A stretch of DNA of 64,000 bases from Echinicola arenosa (GCF_014841125.1 NZ_JACYTQ010000001.1:372001-436000); one strand, 5' to 3'; shown: positions 46,467-55,539, counted from the first letter of the stretch. Notes: generated from the sequence alone by a model not told the origin. Translations and numbers: made by a program.

Positions 46467-46594
46467 TTTCAGAATACCAAAATTAAACATTATTCCCTAT
46501 TTATGAAGGTATTCTTGAGGCTATTTGGCAAAGGAGAAATTTTTCAAAATTTCAATGAAACCATTTCAAAATTGATCTCCTTACCAAGACCTCC

Positions 46595-47377
46595 CTAAGC
46601 CACTGAGGAATTGGCCAATTCCTCTTCCAAAACCTTCTCGATTTCAGGAATCGACTGGTACAATTGCTCATAACTTTCAATCACAAAATATTTATCCTGG
46701 AATTTATCTTTCCAGTAAGCTGTCTGCATGATTTTTCTGACATCATACTCAATATGGGCAGGCTCATCAGAAAGGCTAAACTTGGTTTCCCCAGCAGAAC
46801 TAAGTATTCCGGCACCATAAATTTTCAACATCCCATTTTCCCGGATCAGACCAAATTCAATGGTAAACCAATAAATTCTTGACAGTAAATGGATGGCCCA
46901 TTTATTATCAATATACTTCAAGGCAATTCCACTCAAATCTTCCAAAAAATCAACATAAGGCTGGTTGGTGAGCAAAGGCATATGAGCAAAAGCATCATGA
47001 AACATGTCTGGTTCTTCCAGATAGTCCAACTGTTCCATCTTTCTCAGCCAAGTGGAAGATGGAAAACGCCTATTTCTCAATAGGCCAAAGAATAGGTCAT
47101 CATCGATTAGCCCAGGTACCACCTGCACACTCCAACCGGTCGTTCCTCTAAGCTTTTCATTTACTTCTGCAAAATTGGCAATCCTGCCCGACCCAAAGTT
47201 AACGGCTTCTATTCCATCCAAATACGCTTGAGAAGCTGCTTTGGGAAGATTGACAATCTGTCTTTCGTAAAGGATTTTCCAAACTTTAAAGTCCTCTGAA
47301 GTGTAGGCATCATAATCTTGATGCATTTCCTGTAACCGGGGGTCCTGAAACACCCAATTTGCTGATTTTCCTGTCAT
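46595..47377 (-). CDS. phhA: Phenylalanine 4-monooxygenase
   Basis: 260-residue pterin-dependent enzyme converting phenylalanine to tyrosine. The iron ligands are His127 and His132 (MFHDAFAHMPLL) and Glu174 (WFTIEFGLI). VQVVPGLIDDDLFFGLL and RRFPSSTWLRKMEQLDYLEEPD are typical of the bacterial form, which has no regulatory ACT domain. A Tyr-rich leader peptide and attenuator lie directly upstream, so expression probably responds to tyrosine supply. No pterin-recycling gene is adjacent. Confidence 0.96.
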   Translation of the reverse strand: MTGKSANWVFQDPRLQEMHQDYDAYTSEDFKVWKILYERQIVNLPKAASQAYLDGIEAVNFGSGRIANFAEVNEKLRGTTGWSVQVVPGLIDDDLFFGLLRNRRFPSSTWLRKMEQLDYLEEPDMFHDAFAHMPLLTNQPYVDFLEDLSGIALKYIDNKWAIHLLSRIYWFTIEFGLIRENGMLKIYGAGILSSAGETKFSLSDEPAHIEYDVRKIMQTAYWKDKFQDKYFVIESYEQLYQSIPEIEKVLEEELANSSVA

Positions 47378-47437
47378 CTTATATCTGGGTTTGTTCTTAC
47401 TAAATTTACGTTAAATATTTTGTCTGGTTATGAAAGC

Positions 47438-47470
47438 AAAAAGGCCTAATCCAAAATTGGATTAGGCCTT
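47438..47470 (-). terminator. Attenuator terminator before phhA
   Basis: On the minus strand AAGGCCTAATCCAA pairs perfectly (14 bp) with TTGGATTAGGCCTT across a 2-base central loop, followed by TTTTTGC. It stands 61 bases before the phhA ATG and also ends transcripts from the trp operon. Its first arm contains CCTAATCC, which can alternatively pair with GGATTAGG at the end of the leader ORF (47505-47512). Confidence 0.85.
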
Positions 47471-47505
47471 AAATATTCCTTATTGTAATGCACACAGCGT
47501 TACAC

Positions 47506-47568
47506 CTAATCCTTGAAGGGAAGGAAATGGTAATAGTAGCTATGATATTTTACTGTTGATTGCTTCAT
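47506..47568 (-). CDS. Tyr/Phe-rich leader peptide of the phhA attenuator
   Basis: 20-codon ORF, ATG at 47568, TAG ending at 47506. The peptide starts MKQSTVKYHS and continues with three consecutive Tyr (residues 11-13), then Phe15 and Phe18. Tyr8 also precedes. The last codons AAG GAT TAG carry GGATTAGG, which is complementary to the first arm of the terminator. A ribosome stalled on the Tyr run would leave this region free to form the antiterminator; a ribosome at the stop codon would cover it and allow termination. The TATATTTG promoter box ends 9 bases before the ATG. Confidence 0.75.
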   Translation of the reverse strand: MKQSTVKYHSYYYHFLPFKD

Positions 47569-47577
47569 TATGAGTGA

Positions 47578-47607
47578 CAAATATAAGTATTCCCTTTTTA
47601 AAACCAA
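47578..47607 (-). promoter_or_regulatory. Promoter of the phhA leader
   Basis: TTGG at 47607-47604 and TATATTTG at 47585-47578, 18 bases apart on the minus strand. It starts five bases after the aroF stop codon, so phhA has its own transcript. Confidence 0.6.
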
Positions 47608-47611
47608 TAAT

Positions 47612-48631
47612 TTACAATAAATCAAAGGTTTTTCTCATCGCAAATGTTTGTCGAATTTGACTTGTCAATTGGGCACTTTGTGCGAAATTCAAGGTTTGTT
47701 GACCATCAGAGTAGGCTTTTTCTGGAATTTCATGCGCTTCGTAAATAATACCATCAGCCCCTGCCATCACGCCAGCCAAAGCCATTTGATGCACAAATTT
47801 CCTGATGCCTATTCCATGAGAAGGATCTACTACCACTGGCAAATGAGACTTATCCTTCAAGATGGGAACAGCATTGAGGTCAAGGGTATTCCTACTGGCT
47901 TTTTCATAAGTTCTAATTCCCCTTTCACACAAAATCAATTTCTCATTCCCACCAGAAAACACATATTCTGCTGACTGAAGTAACTCCTCAATAGTTCCTG
48001 AAATCCCTCTTTTGATCATTACTGGTTTATCTACCTTACCCAATTCATCTAGTAGATTAAAGTTTTGGGTATTCCGGGCACCTACCTGAAAAACATCCAC
48101 ATAATCCAGCATTTCTTCAATTTGGGAAACCTGCATTACTTCAGTAATGATTTTGATCCCTGCTTCACTGGCCAATTTATGCCATAACTTTAAGCCATCA
48201 ATTCCCAATCCTCGAAAGGCATAAGGGCTACTTCTTGGCTTATAAACCCCGCCTCGCATTATTTTGATATTATTTTCTTTCAAGTGGTCAATAACCTTAA
48301 CAATCTGCTCCTCACTCTCTATCGAGCAAGGCCCAGCCATTACAGCCATATCTCCTTCTTTGATAAACACCCCATCACCAAGATCAATGGAAGTTGGTTT
48401 TACTTTCCACTTTTTTGAAACCAATTTGTAGGCATCAGAAACAATATGGATATCTTGGATTCCTTCATGGTGACCAAATTTCCTAATGTCAAATTCAGAA
48501 CTACCAATTCCCACGAGGTAAGTTCCTTCTTGGGTATTCACCTCTGTGATTTTGTAACCTATTTGATTGATTTCATTGATCAAACTTTCTTTTTGATTTT
48601 CAGAAATATCCCGTTTTACTTGTATAATCAT
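47612..48631 (-). CDS. aroF: 3-deoxy-7-phosphoheptulonate synthase
   Basis: 339 residues, first enzyme of the shikimate pathway (PEP plus erythrose 4-phosphate). An N-terminal domain of about 75 residues (IIQVKRDISENQKESLINEI) resembles the regulatory ferredoxin-like/ACT-type domain of Thermotoga-like DAHP synthases. The catalytic barrel has MAGPCSIESEEQIVKV, GGVYKPRSSPYAFRGLG, VQVGARNTQNFNLL, and VVVDPSHGIGIR with a metal-binding His. It lies last in the trp operon, three bases after trpA, which couples precursor supply to tryptophan synthesis. Confidence 0.94.
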   Translation of the reverse strand: MIIQVKRDISENQKESLINEINQIGYKITEVNTQEGTYLVGIGSSEFDIRKFGHHEGIQDIHIVSDAYKLVSKKWKVKPTSIDLGDGVFIKEGDMAVMAGPCSIESEEQIVKVIDHLKENNIKIMRGGVYKPRSSPYAFRGLGIDGLKLWHKLASEAGIKIITEVMQVSQIEEMLDYVDVFQVGARNTQNFNLLDELGKVDKPVMIKRGISGTIEELLQSAEYVFSGGNEKLILCERGIRTYEKASRNTLDLNAVPILKDKSHLPVVVDPSHGIGIRKFVHQMALAGVMAGADGIIYEAHEIPEKAYSDGQQTLNFAQSAQLTSQIRQTFAMRKTFDLL

Positions 48632-48634
48632 GGC

Positions 48635-49411
48635 TTAAGCTTGTTTTACTCCCTGAATAAAAGTTTTTATATCTTGTTTGAGGTTCTTGGCATCTCTAAG
48701 CACTTTTATAAAAGCACTTCCAATGATCGCCCCATTACTATAAGAAGATGCTGTCATAAAGGTAGCATGGTCTGAAATACCGAAACCTATCAATCTAGGG
48801 TTTGCCAATTCCATAGCTTTCACTCCTTCGAAATAGGCGATTTGTTCCTCACTGATACCTGACTTGGCGCCAGTAATGCTATGGGAAGAAACCATATAAA
48901 TGAACCCATCCGACTGCTTGTCAATTTCCCTGATTCGAGTCTCACTGGTCTGAGGTGAAATCAGAAAAGTATTTCTCAAGTCATATTGATCAAACAATTC
49001 CTTATAATCTTCCTGATACTGTTGAATTGGTAGGTCAGGGACTATCAGTCCATCTACTCCCACTTCCTTGCATTTTTGGCAAAAAGCCTCCACTCCATAT
49101 TGCATAATGGGATTCAAATAGCCCATCAATACCACAGGAATAGAAATTTTATCGCGCATGCTTTCAAGCTGGCTAAACATTTTTTTCATGCTCATTCCAT
49201 TTTCCAACGCCACTTTATTGCTTTCCTGTATGGTTGGTCCATCGGCAACAGGATCGGAGTATGGCATGCCAATTTCTATAATATCCGCACCGGCTTCTTC
49301 AATTCCCTCCATTACCATGATGGTATCTTCCAGTTTTGGAAAACCTGCTGTAAAATAGATGGAGAGTATATTTTCTTTTTTCGTTTGAAATAAATTATCT
49401 ATTCGATTCAT
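48635..49411 (-). CDS. trpA: Tryptophan synthase alpha subunit
   Basis: 258-residue TIM barrel that splits indole-3-glycerol phosphate. The catalytic Glu lies in IIEIGMPYSDPVADGPTIQ and the catalytic Asp in GVDGLIVPDLPIQQ; phosphate-binding residues follow in GFGISD. It is separated from trpB by 79 bases, longer than most spacers in this operon, and abuts aroF. Confidence 0.97.
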   Translation of the reverse strand: MNRIDNLFQTKKENILSIYFTAGFPKLEDTIMVMEGIEEAGADIIEIGMPYSDPVADGPTIQESNKVALENGMSMKKMFSQLESMRDKISIPVVLMGYLNPIMQYGVEAFCQKCKEVGVDGLIVPDLPIQQYQEDYKELFDQYDLRNTFLISPQTSETRIREIDKQSDGFIYMVSSHSITGAKSGISEEQIAYFEGVKAMELANPRLIGFGISDHATFMTASSYSNGAIIGSAFIKVLRDAKNLKQDIKTFIQGVKQA

Positions 49412-49490
49412 GATCTCTGTTTGGTTAAAGGTGATTAGTAATTAAGCCAACTGCGGCCTTTACTGATTGCCCAGTATTTTCACGGTCATA

Positions 49491-50669
49491 CTAATAACCT
49501 CCCCACTTAATATAGGTATCCAAGTCTTTATCTCCCCTTCCTGATAGATTCACAACAATTATATCTGAGGAATTAAACCTTACCTGCTTCAAAGCGGACA
49601 AGGCATGAGCAGATTCAATGGCCGGAATGATCCCTTCCAGTCGGCTCAACTCAACCCCAGCTTTCATTGCGTCTTCGTCTTCTACCGCATAAAACTCTCC
49701 CCTACCTGAATCAAATAAATGAGCATGTACTGGCCCAATACCTGGATAATCCAAGCCAGCAGAAATAGAATGAGGTTCTATTACCTGACCATCTTCCGTT
49801 TGCATCAACAAGGTTTTACTGCCATGTAAAACCCCTGAAGTACCCAAAGCTGTTGTTGCTGCAGATTTACCCGAAGAAACGCCCAGGCCAGCAGCTTCTA
49901 CAGCCACCAATCTTACTTCTGGAGTATTGTAATAGTGATAAAAGGCTCCAGCAGCATTGCTTCCACCACCCACACAGGCAATCACCAAATCAGGATTTTC
50001 CCGATCTTCCTTCTCCTTTAATTGGTATTTGATTTCCTCACTGATGACAGATTGAAACCTGGCCACCATTTCTGGGTAAGGGTGTGGACCAACTACTGAG
50101 CCAATGATATAGTGGGTATCCACAGGGTTATTGATCCACTGCCGCAAGGCCTCATTGGTTGCATCTTTGAGCGTCTTGCTACCAGAAGTCGCCGGAACTA
50201 CTTTTGCGCCAAGGATTCTCATTCTTTCTACATTGGGCTTTTGACGCTCCATGTCTATCTCACCCATGTAAACCGTGCAATCCATTCCCATAAGGGCACA
50301 AACCGTAGCGGTGGCCACTCCATGCTGACCAGCGCCAGTCTCAGCTATGATTCGCTTCTTCCCTAGCTTCTTGGCCAAAATTATTTGACCAATAGTATTG
50401 TTGACTTTATGGGCTCCTGTATGACATAAGTCCTCCCTTTTCAGGTAAATCTTAGCACCATATTTTTCAGAGAGCCTTTCCGCAAAATACAAAGGCGTTG
50501 GCCGCCCTACATAATCCCTCAATAGGTGATGAAACTCCTTTTTGAATTCATCAGATTGAGTAATCTGCTCATAATTATTTTTGAGTTCTTCTACATTGGG
50601 GTAAAGCATCTCGGGGATATAAGCTCCTCCAAACTTACCATAGAACCCTTTTTCATCGACTTTTATCAT
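49491..50669 (-). CDS. trpB: Tryptophan synthase beta subunit
   Basis: 392 residues from the ATG at 50669; a TTG nine codons upstream is in frame but less likely. PLP enzyme joining indole to serine. The PLP Lys is in [15 protein letters not shown] ([12 protein letters not shown]), the serine/phosphate region in GGGSNAAG, and [16 protein letters not shown], the substrate loop, is intact. Normal length for TrpB1. Confidence 0.97.
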   Translation of the reverse strand: MIKVDEKGFYGKFGGAYIPEMLYPNVEELKNNYEQITQSDEFKKEFHHLLRDYVGRPTPLYFAERLSEKYGAKIYLKREDLCHTGAHKVNNTIGQIILAKKLGKKRIIAETGAGQHGVATATVCALMGMDCTVYMGEIDMERQKPNVERMRILGAKVVPATSGSKTLKDATNEALRQWINNPVDTHYIIGSVVGPHPYPEMVARFQSVISEEIKYQLKEKEDRENPDLVIACVGGGSNAAGAFYHYYNTPEVRLVAVEAAGLGVSSGKSAATTALGTSGVLHGSKTLLMQTEDGQVIEPHSISAGLDYPGIGPVHAHLFDSGRGEFYAVEDEDAMKAGVELSRLEGIIPAIESAHALSALKQVRFNSSDIIVVNLSGRGDKDLDTYIKWGGY

Positions 50670-50705
50670 AATATTTGCGATTATGCCCTCAGGCAAATAT
50701 TTTTT

Positions 50706-51335
50706 CTAGTGACCGCTTCGGAGTTCGGTCACAAATGTTTTAATTTTTATAATGTCCTTTAAGGCCGGTTCAATTTCAAACTTTGAATTGATATCAACCC
50801 CTGCCATTTTTGGTACTTTCTTTTGCAGCTCCAATAGCGATAAGGCACTCTTGTCATCGATCCCCCCACTAAGCAAAAACGGCTTTTCCAAAGGATATTC
50901 TTCCAAAACTGACCAGTCAAACTTCTTACCTGAGCCACCAAATTTTTTTGTTTGGGTATCAAACAAAAAGTATTTCACATAAGGTTGATAGGGCTGAAGA
51001 GCTTCCCATTCAATACCAGCTTCCACCCTAAAAACTTTGATGATACCTGCTTGGGACCTTTCTGACAAAGTCTTTACAAAACCAAACTCTTCATCGCCAT
51101 GTAGCTGAATATAGGATAAACCATAGGTTGCCTCCATCTCCAAAATCGTCTCTATATTAGTGTTGACAAAGACTCCCACCTTTTTAACCTTTGACTGGCT
51201 AATCATCTGGTTTTCTTCTTTAACATACCTAGAAGATTTTGGGTAGAAAATCATCCCCATCAAGTCCGGAACCACCTCCTCCACCAATTCCTTCACATTT
51301 TCCGGATCCCGCATCCCACAAACTTTGATCAACAT
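50706..51335 (-). CDS. trpF: Phosphoribosylanthranilate isomerase
   Basis: 209 residues. IKVCGMRDPENV at the N-terminus includes the catalytic Cys, VQLHG-like YIQLHGDEE is present and the catalytic Asp is in YFLFDTQTKKFGGSGKKFDW. It is a separate protein rather than a TrpC-TrpF fusion. Two bases after trpC. Confidence 0.95.
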   Translation of the reverse strand: MLIKVCGMRDPENVKELVEEVVPDLMGMIFYPKSSRYVKEENQMISQSKVKKVGVFVNTNIETILEMEATYGLSYIQLHGDEEFGFVKTLSERSQAGIIKVFRVEAGIEWEALQPYQPYVKYFLFDTQTKKFGGSGKKFDWSVLEEYPLEKPFLLSGGIDDKSALSLLELQKKVPKMAGVDINSKFEIEPALKDIIKIKTFVTELRSGH

Positions 51336-51337
51336 CT

Positions 51338-52156
51338 TTATACTACTTGCGTATTGAAATCTGGACTTAGGTCCTTGAACTTGCTCATAAAATTGTAGGC
51401 GGCTTGGTGAGGCCTAATGGATTTCATAAAATTCTCACCAATGAGAAAACCATCAAATCCTGCCTCTTTTAACTCTACCAAGGTTTTAGGATCTGAAATA
51501 CCACTCTCTGAGATCTTCACAAAATCAGAAGGGATTTTACTTACCAGGCTAAAAGAAGTGTCTAATGAAACGTCAAAGGTCTTCAAACTTCTATTGTTCA
51601 CTCCTATCAAATCCAAATGTTCATTGATAGAGCGGTCAAGCTCCTCCTCATCATGCACTTCCATCAATACTTCCAACCCAAGTGAATGGGCAAAGGAAGC
51701 CAATTCAGACAATCTGCTTGGCGTTAATGCTGCCGCAATCAAGAGGATACAATCTGCGCCTATAGATTTTGCTTCAACGATCTGGTACTCATCCACCACA
51801 AAGTCCTTCCTTAGAATAGGACAAAAATTAAACTTTCTTGCTGTGGTCAAGTCTTCATTTGAGCCACCAAAAAACTCCTTATCGGTTAAAACGGATAAGG
51901 CTGAGGCTCCAGCCTGCATATAACCAATACTGGTCTTTTCCACAGAGGCAGAACTGTTGATCATTCCTTTTGAAGGAGACTTTCTTTTAAACTCAGCTAT
52001 GATGCCCGTTTTATCAGGGCGTGTCACATACTTCTTCATGGACACCCCTTTGCTTTCAAAGAAAATACTTCTTTCTAACAACTTTACCGGGACCAAACTT
52101 TTTCGCTCAGCTACCTCTTCCCTTTTATGGGCAATTATTTTATCTAAAATATTCAT
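51338..52156 (-). CDS. trpC: Indole-3-glycerol phosphate synthase
   Basis: 272 residues; KIIAHKREEVAERKS is the typical N-terminus, IIAEFKRKSPSKGMIN carries the catalytic Lys-Arg-SPS region, and LRKDFVVDEYQI, DCILLIAAAL and LIGVNNRSLKTFDV are the other conserved blocks. It closes the indole ring from carboxyphenylaminodeoxyribulose phosphate. Nine bases after trpD. Confidence 0.97.
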   Translation of the reverse strand: MNILDKIIAHKREEVAERKSLVPVKLLERSIFFESKGVSMKKYVTRPDKTGIIAEFKRKSPSKGMINSSASVEKTSIGYMQAGASALSVLTDKEFFGGSNEDLTTARKFNFCPILRKDFVVDEYQIVEAKSIGADCILLIAAALTPSRLSELASFAHSLGLEVLMEVHDEEELDRSINEHLDLIGVNNRSLKTFDVSLDTSFSLVSKIPSDFVKISESGISDPKTLVELKEAGFDGFLIGENFMKSIRPHQAAYNFMSKFKDLSPDFNTQVV

Positions 52157-52165
52157 GATTAGAAA

Positions 52166-53176
52166 TTAGGCTAATGAAATAGATTTTTTAGGACTCACCA
52201 AGGCTTTAAACTTCTCCAATGCCTTGCCACTTTTCAGTGACTCTTCTGCCTCGGCAATAGCTTCTTCAAAACTGAGGTTTTGGTCTGCTGTACATAATGC
52301 GGCCGAAGAATTGGCAATGACTACTGCATTCTGTTCTTTGGATCCCTTTCCGGTCAGGATATTCTGGAAAATCTTAGCAGAGTCTTCGATGGTTTTTCCT
52401 CCCTCGATTGACTTTGCTGAGATTTTGGGCAAACCGATAGATTCAGGAGAAATCAATCGCTCTCCTTGATTGGAAATCATTTTAAAATCTCCAGTCAATG
52501 AAATCTCGTCATACCCATCCAACGCATGAAGAATACTAAAGTTGACATTATTATTTTGATACAGATAGCCATAGAGTCTCGCCAACTCTAAGCTAAACAC
52601 GCCCACCAGTTGTTTTTTGGGAAAACTAGGATTCACCATTGGCCCCAGCATATTGAAAAATGTCTTCACACCCAACTCCTTACGAATAGGCCCTACATTT
52701 TTCATGGCAGGGTGAAAAAGCGGAGCATGTAAAAAACAAATCCCAGCTTCATCCAAGTTTTTTCTGATCACATCCAAGTCATTAGTAAAACTATAACCAA
52801 ATTGTGCTAACAAATTGGACGAACCACATACTGATGAAACACCGTTATTTCCATGTTTTGCCACATTCTGCCCTGCACCTGCTACTACAAAAGAAGACAA
52901 AGTCGAAATATTAAAAGTATCCTTGCCATCACCGCCAGTTCCACATAAATCCATCGCATCATACTCAGCTATCTCAACAGGAATACATAATTCCAGCATG
53001 GCTTCCCTAAATCCTTCAAGCTCTTCCACCGTTATGCTTCTCATCATGTACACCGTCATGAAAGCAGCCATTTGGCTCTGATTGTATTGGCCAGAAGTGA
53101 TCTTTTTTAAGATTTCCTTGGCCTCAGACTTATTGAGCGTTTGGTGCTCTATAAGGTGATTTAAGATTTCTTTCAT
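52166..53176 (-). CDS. trpD: Anthranilate phosphoribosyltransferase
   Basis: 336 residues. The PRPP-binding motif CGTGGDGKDTFNISTLSS is at about residues 79-96, followed by KHGNNGVSSVCGSSNLL. The N-terminal helical bundle (LNHLIEHQTLNKSEAKEIL) is complete. It joins anthranilate to PRPP. It follows trpG after 94 bases. Confidence 0.97.
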   Translation of the reverse strand: MKEILNHLIEHQTLNKSEAKEILKKITSGQYNQSQMAAFMTVYMMRSITVEELEGFREAMLELCIPVEIAEYDAMDLCGTGGDGKDTFNISTLSSFVVAGAGQNVAKHGNNGVSSVCGSSNLLAQFGYSFTNDLDVIRKNLDEAGICFLHAPLFHPAMKNVGPIRKELGVKTFFNMLGPMVNPSFPKKQLVGVFSLELARLYGYLYQNNNVNFSILHALDGYDEISLTGDFKMISNQGERLISPESIGLPKISAKSIEGGKTIEDSAKIFQNILTGKGSKEQNAVVIANSSAALCTADQNLSFEEAIAEAEESLKSGKALEKFKALVSPKKSISLA

Positions 53177-53270
53177 AATCTATTCATTTACTTAGAAGCA
53201 TCATACTTCTATATATTTACTATGGTTGTTGCCGTTTAATAAGGTAAGTTAATGATTAACAGAGAAAAGA

Positions 53271-53837
53271 TCATCCTTTAATCCAATTCAAAACAATCTG
53301 CTTTCCATGCTCTGTCAAAACACTTTCGGGATGAAACTGCACACCTCTTACTTTAAACGCTTTGTGCCTTACTGCCATGATCTGGCCATCCGGGGTTTTG
53401 GCAGTAACTTCAAGTTCTTCCGGAAGCGTTCCTTCATCTATCACCCAACTATGGTACCTTCCTATTTTGAAGGAATTGGGAATCCCTTCAAAAAGAAGGT
53501 CTGGCTGAACCTTTACTTCAGAAGCAACACCATGCACTACCTCTGTCAAGTTATTCAAACCACTCCCAAAGGCTTCACCTATGGCCTGATGCCCTAAACA
53601 CACTCCCAGAATATCCTTTTTGCTGGCATAACGCTTAAGTAGCTCAGGCATAATACCTGCGTCTGCTGGTACCCCAGGACCTGGGGAAAGTAGAATTTTA
53701 TCATAGGCAGCCACATCCTCCACTTTGATTTTATCATTTCTAAAAATGTCCATCTGGCCCCCATAACCTAATTCCCTGATGATATACACCAAGTTATAGG
53801 TAAAAGAATCATAATTATCTAGTACTAGTATTTTCAT
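53271..53837 (-). CDS. trpG: Anthranilate synthase, glutamine amidotransferase subunit
   Basis: 188 residues, type I glutaminase. LLSPGPGVPADAGI, the nucleophile motif GVCLGHQAIGEAFG and the His-Glu pair in GVQFHPESVLTEHG are intact. It feeds ammonia to TrpE. It is not fused to trpD or trpE. 117 bases follow trpE before its start. Confidence 0.96.
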   Translation of the reverse strand: MKILVLDNYDSFTYNLVYIIRELGYGGQMDIFRNDKIKVEDVAAYDKILLSPGPGVPADAGIMPELLKRYASKKDILGVCLGHQAIGEAFGSGLNNLTEVVHGVASEVKVQPDLLFEGIPNSFKIGRYHSWVIDEGTLPEELEVTAKTPDGQIMAVRHKAFKVRGVQFHPESVLTEHGKQIVLNWIKG

Positions 53838-53954
53838 ATTTTGTATCTGAAAGTTTGAAGGTATCCATCAAAACGAGTGTCCCAACGGATTCCTTCAAAA
53901 TTATTTCACTTTTTCTACACTATTTATTTCTCATTTGTCAAGAGATATATCTAT

Positions 53955-55367
53955 TTATACTTCTTCAGCAGCCTTAAGCGCTACTCTGAGTGCTTCCAAC
54001 TTATTGGCCACTTCCTGTAGTTCACTTTCTATGGATGACTTAGCAACCACACCTGCTCCGGCTTGGAACCTTAACTTGTTATTCTGAGAGACAAATGATC
54101 GAATCAAAATGGCATGATTGAAATCACCATTAAAACCCAAAAAGCCAATAGCTCCCCCGTAAAATGTCCTACTGGTACTTTCCAGTTCATCGATCAATTC
54201 CATAGCTCTGTACTTTGGCGCTCCAGAAAGTGTCCCCGCTGGAAAAGTATCAGCTACCAGTTGAAGTGGATTGGCAGACGCAGGCAGAACACCAGTCACT
54301 TTAGAAACCAAGTGGATCACATGAGAATAATATTGTATTTCTTTGAACACCTCTACTTCTACTTTCTCAGAAGAGCGACTCAGGTCATTTCTGGCCAAAT
54401 CCACCAACATCACATGTTCTGAGTTTTCCTTAGGGTCATCATAAAGCTTGGTCGCTAACTCTGCATCAGCTTGATCATTCCCCGTTCTTTTAAATGTCCC
54501 TGCAATAGGATAAATCGTTGCCTTTCTTCCTTTTACCACTATCTGGGCTTCTGGAGAGCTACCGAAAACTTTGTAAGATCCGTAATCAAAGTAGAACAAG
54601 TAAGGCGAAGGGTTGACAGACCTCAAAGCTCTATAAACGTTGAATTCATCTCCTTTAAACCCAGTGGTAAATGATCTTGATAGGACAATTTGAAACACAT
54701 CCCCTTTGAAGCAATGCTCCCTTCCTTGGCGAAGGATATCCAAAAACTCATTATCTGTATAATTTGAAGTTTCCTCTCCGTCCAATTTAAAAGAATAAGT
54801 AGGTATATTTTTGTTGTTAAGTAGGGTTTCAATTTGTTTGATGCTCCCATCTCCTTCACCGTTGATATGATGATCAAAAATATGTAACTCATTTTTGAAA
54901 TGGTCCACCACGATCACATTCTTATATACCGCGTAGAAAGCCTGAGGTACACCTGACTCCTTGGTATTCTGCAACTTGATATCTTCAAAACTTCCCACAG
55001 TATCATATTGCATATAACCAAAAAGTCCATTGGAGATAAATTTAAAATTGGTCTTTTCTTCATCAAATCTACTTGAAAAAGCCCTCAATCTGTCCACCAA
55101 CTTTTCACCTGCTTCAAGCTGATATGCTTCTTTGGATCCTTCTGGAAAAGTCTCCTTGACTTCATTACCGTTAAATGAAAAAGTAGCCAAAGGATTAAAA
55201 CAGATATAAGAATAACTGTTCTCATGGCCATGGTAATCAGAACTTTCCAACAAGATAGGATTCTTGAACTTATCCCTTACCTGAAGGTAAATACTCACAG
55301 GCGTAATCGTATCTGCAAGTAGTTTTTTGTACCTGGTTTTGATTTTAAAATTTTGTTTTGTGTCCAT
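53955..55367 (-). CDS. trpE: Anthranilate synthase component I
   Basis: 470 residues from the ATG at 55367 (MDTKQNFKIK). The frame stays open 37 codons further upstream, but this stretch is the attenuator and is not coding. Chorismate-binding markers are VLSRSF, FYFDYGSYKVFGSSPEAQI, YPIAGTFKRTGNDQADAEL, AGTLSGAPKYRAMELIDELE and YGGAIGFLGFNGD. The N-terminal part holds the LLESS element (ILLESSDYHGHENSYSY) of the tryptophan feedback site. First structural gene of the operon. Confidence 0.97.
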   Translation of the reverse strand: MDTKQNFKIKTRYKKLLADTITPVSIYLQVRDKFKNPILLESSDYHGHENSYSYICFNPLATFSFNGNEVKETFPEGSKEAYQLEAGEKLVDRLRAFSSRFDEEKTNFKFISNGLFGYMQYDTVGSFEDIKLQNTKESGVPQAFYAVYKNVIVVDHFKNELHIFDHHINGEGDGSIKQIETLLNNKNIPTYSFKLDGEETSNYTDNEFLDILRQGREHCFKGDVFQIVLSRSFTTGFKGDEFNVYRALRSVNPSPYLFYFDYGSYKVFGSSPEAQIVVKGRKATIYPIAGTFKRTGNDQADAELATKLYDDPKENSEHVMLVDLARNDLSRSSEKVEVEVFKEIQYYSHVIHLVSKVTGVLPASANPLQLVADTFPAGTLSGAPKYRAMELIDELESTSRTFYGGAIGFLGFNGDFNHAILIRSFVSQNNKLRFQAGAGVVAKSSIESELQEVANKLEALRVALKAAEEV

Positions 55368-55382
55368 GGTTAATATTGAAAT

Positions 55383-55420
55383 AAAATAAAAAAGGCTTAC
55401 CGGGGAAATCCAGCAAGCCT
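55383..55420 (-). terminator. trp attenuator terminator
   Basis: On the minus strand AGGCTTGCTGG pairs with CCGGTAAGCCT (11 bp, two G-U pairs) around a 6-base loop, followed by TTTTTTATTTT. It lies between the leader peptide and trpE. Confidence 0.88.
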
Positions 55421-55446
55421 CATTATGTATGTTTTCGTACTCAGTT

Positions 55447-55524
55447 TTAGGCAATAGCAAGCTGTTCTTCCCGATCAAGAAGTCCTGTATGCCACCACCA
55501 ATATTGAGTATGATTTTGTTTCAT
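55447..55524 (-). CDS. trpL: trp operon leader peptide
   Basis: 25-codon ORF, ATG at 55524, TAA at 55447. The peptide begins MKQNHTQY and then has three consecutive Trp codons (55492-55500 on the minus strand, residues 9-11), followed by HTGLLDREEQLAIA. Three adjacent Trp codons before a terminator upstream of trpE is the standard design of ribosome-mediated attenuation. GCC at the last sense codon plus the T of the stop (GCCT) can pair with AGGC at the start of the terminator; the GGCA after the Trp codons can pair with TGCC at the leader end, giving possible 1:2 and 2:3 hairpins. Confidence 0.85.
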   Translation of the reverse strand: MKQNHTQYWWWHTGLLDREEQLAIA

Positions 55525-55539
55525 GTTTTTCACGTTAGG

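Noticed and set aside
46349-46594. Histidine attenuator before hisH
   Set aside because: The short frame in this spacer contains no His codons, so a His-sensing leader is not supported.
51417-51923. 168-codon ORF opposite trpC
   Set aside because: Antisense shadow with serine-rich, low-information translation; trpC explains the region fully.
55368-55478. N-terminal extension of TrpE
   Set aside because: The frame is open but runs through the attenuator terminator; the normal TrpE start aligns with the ATG at 55367.
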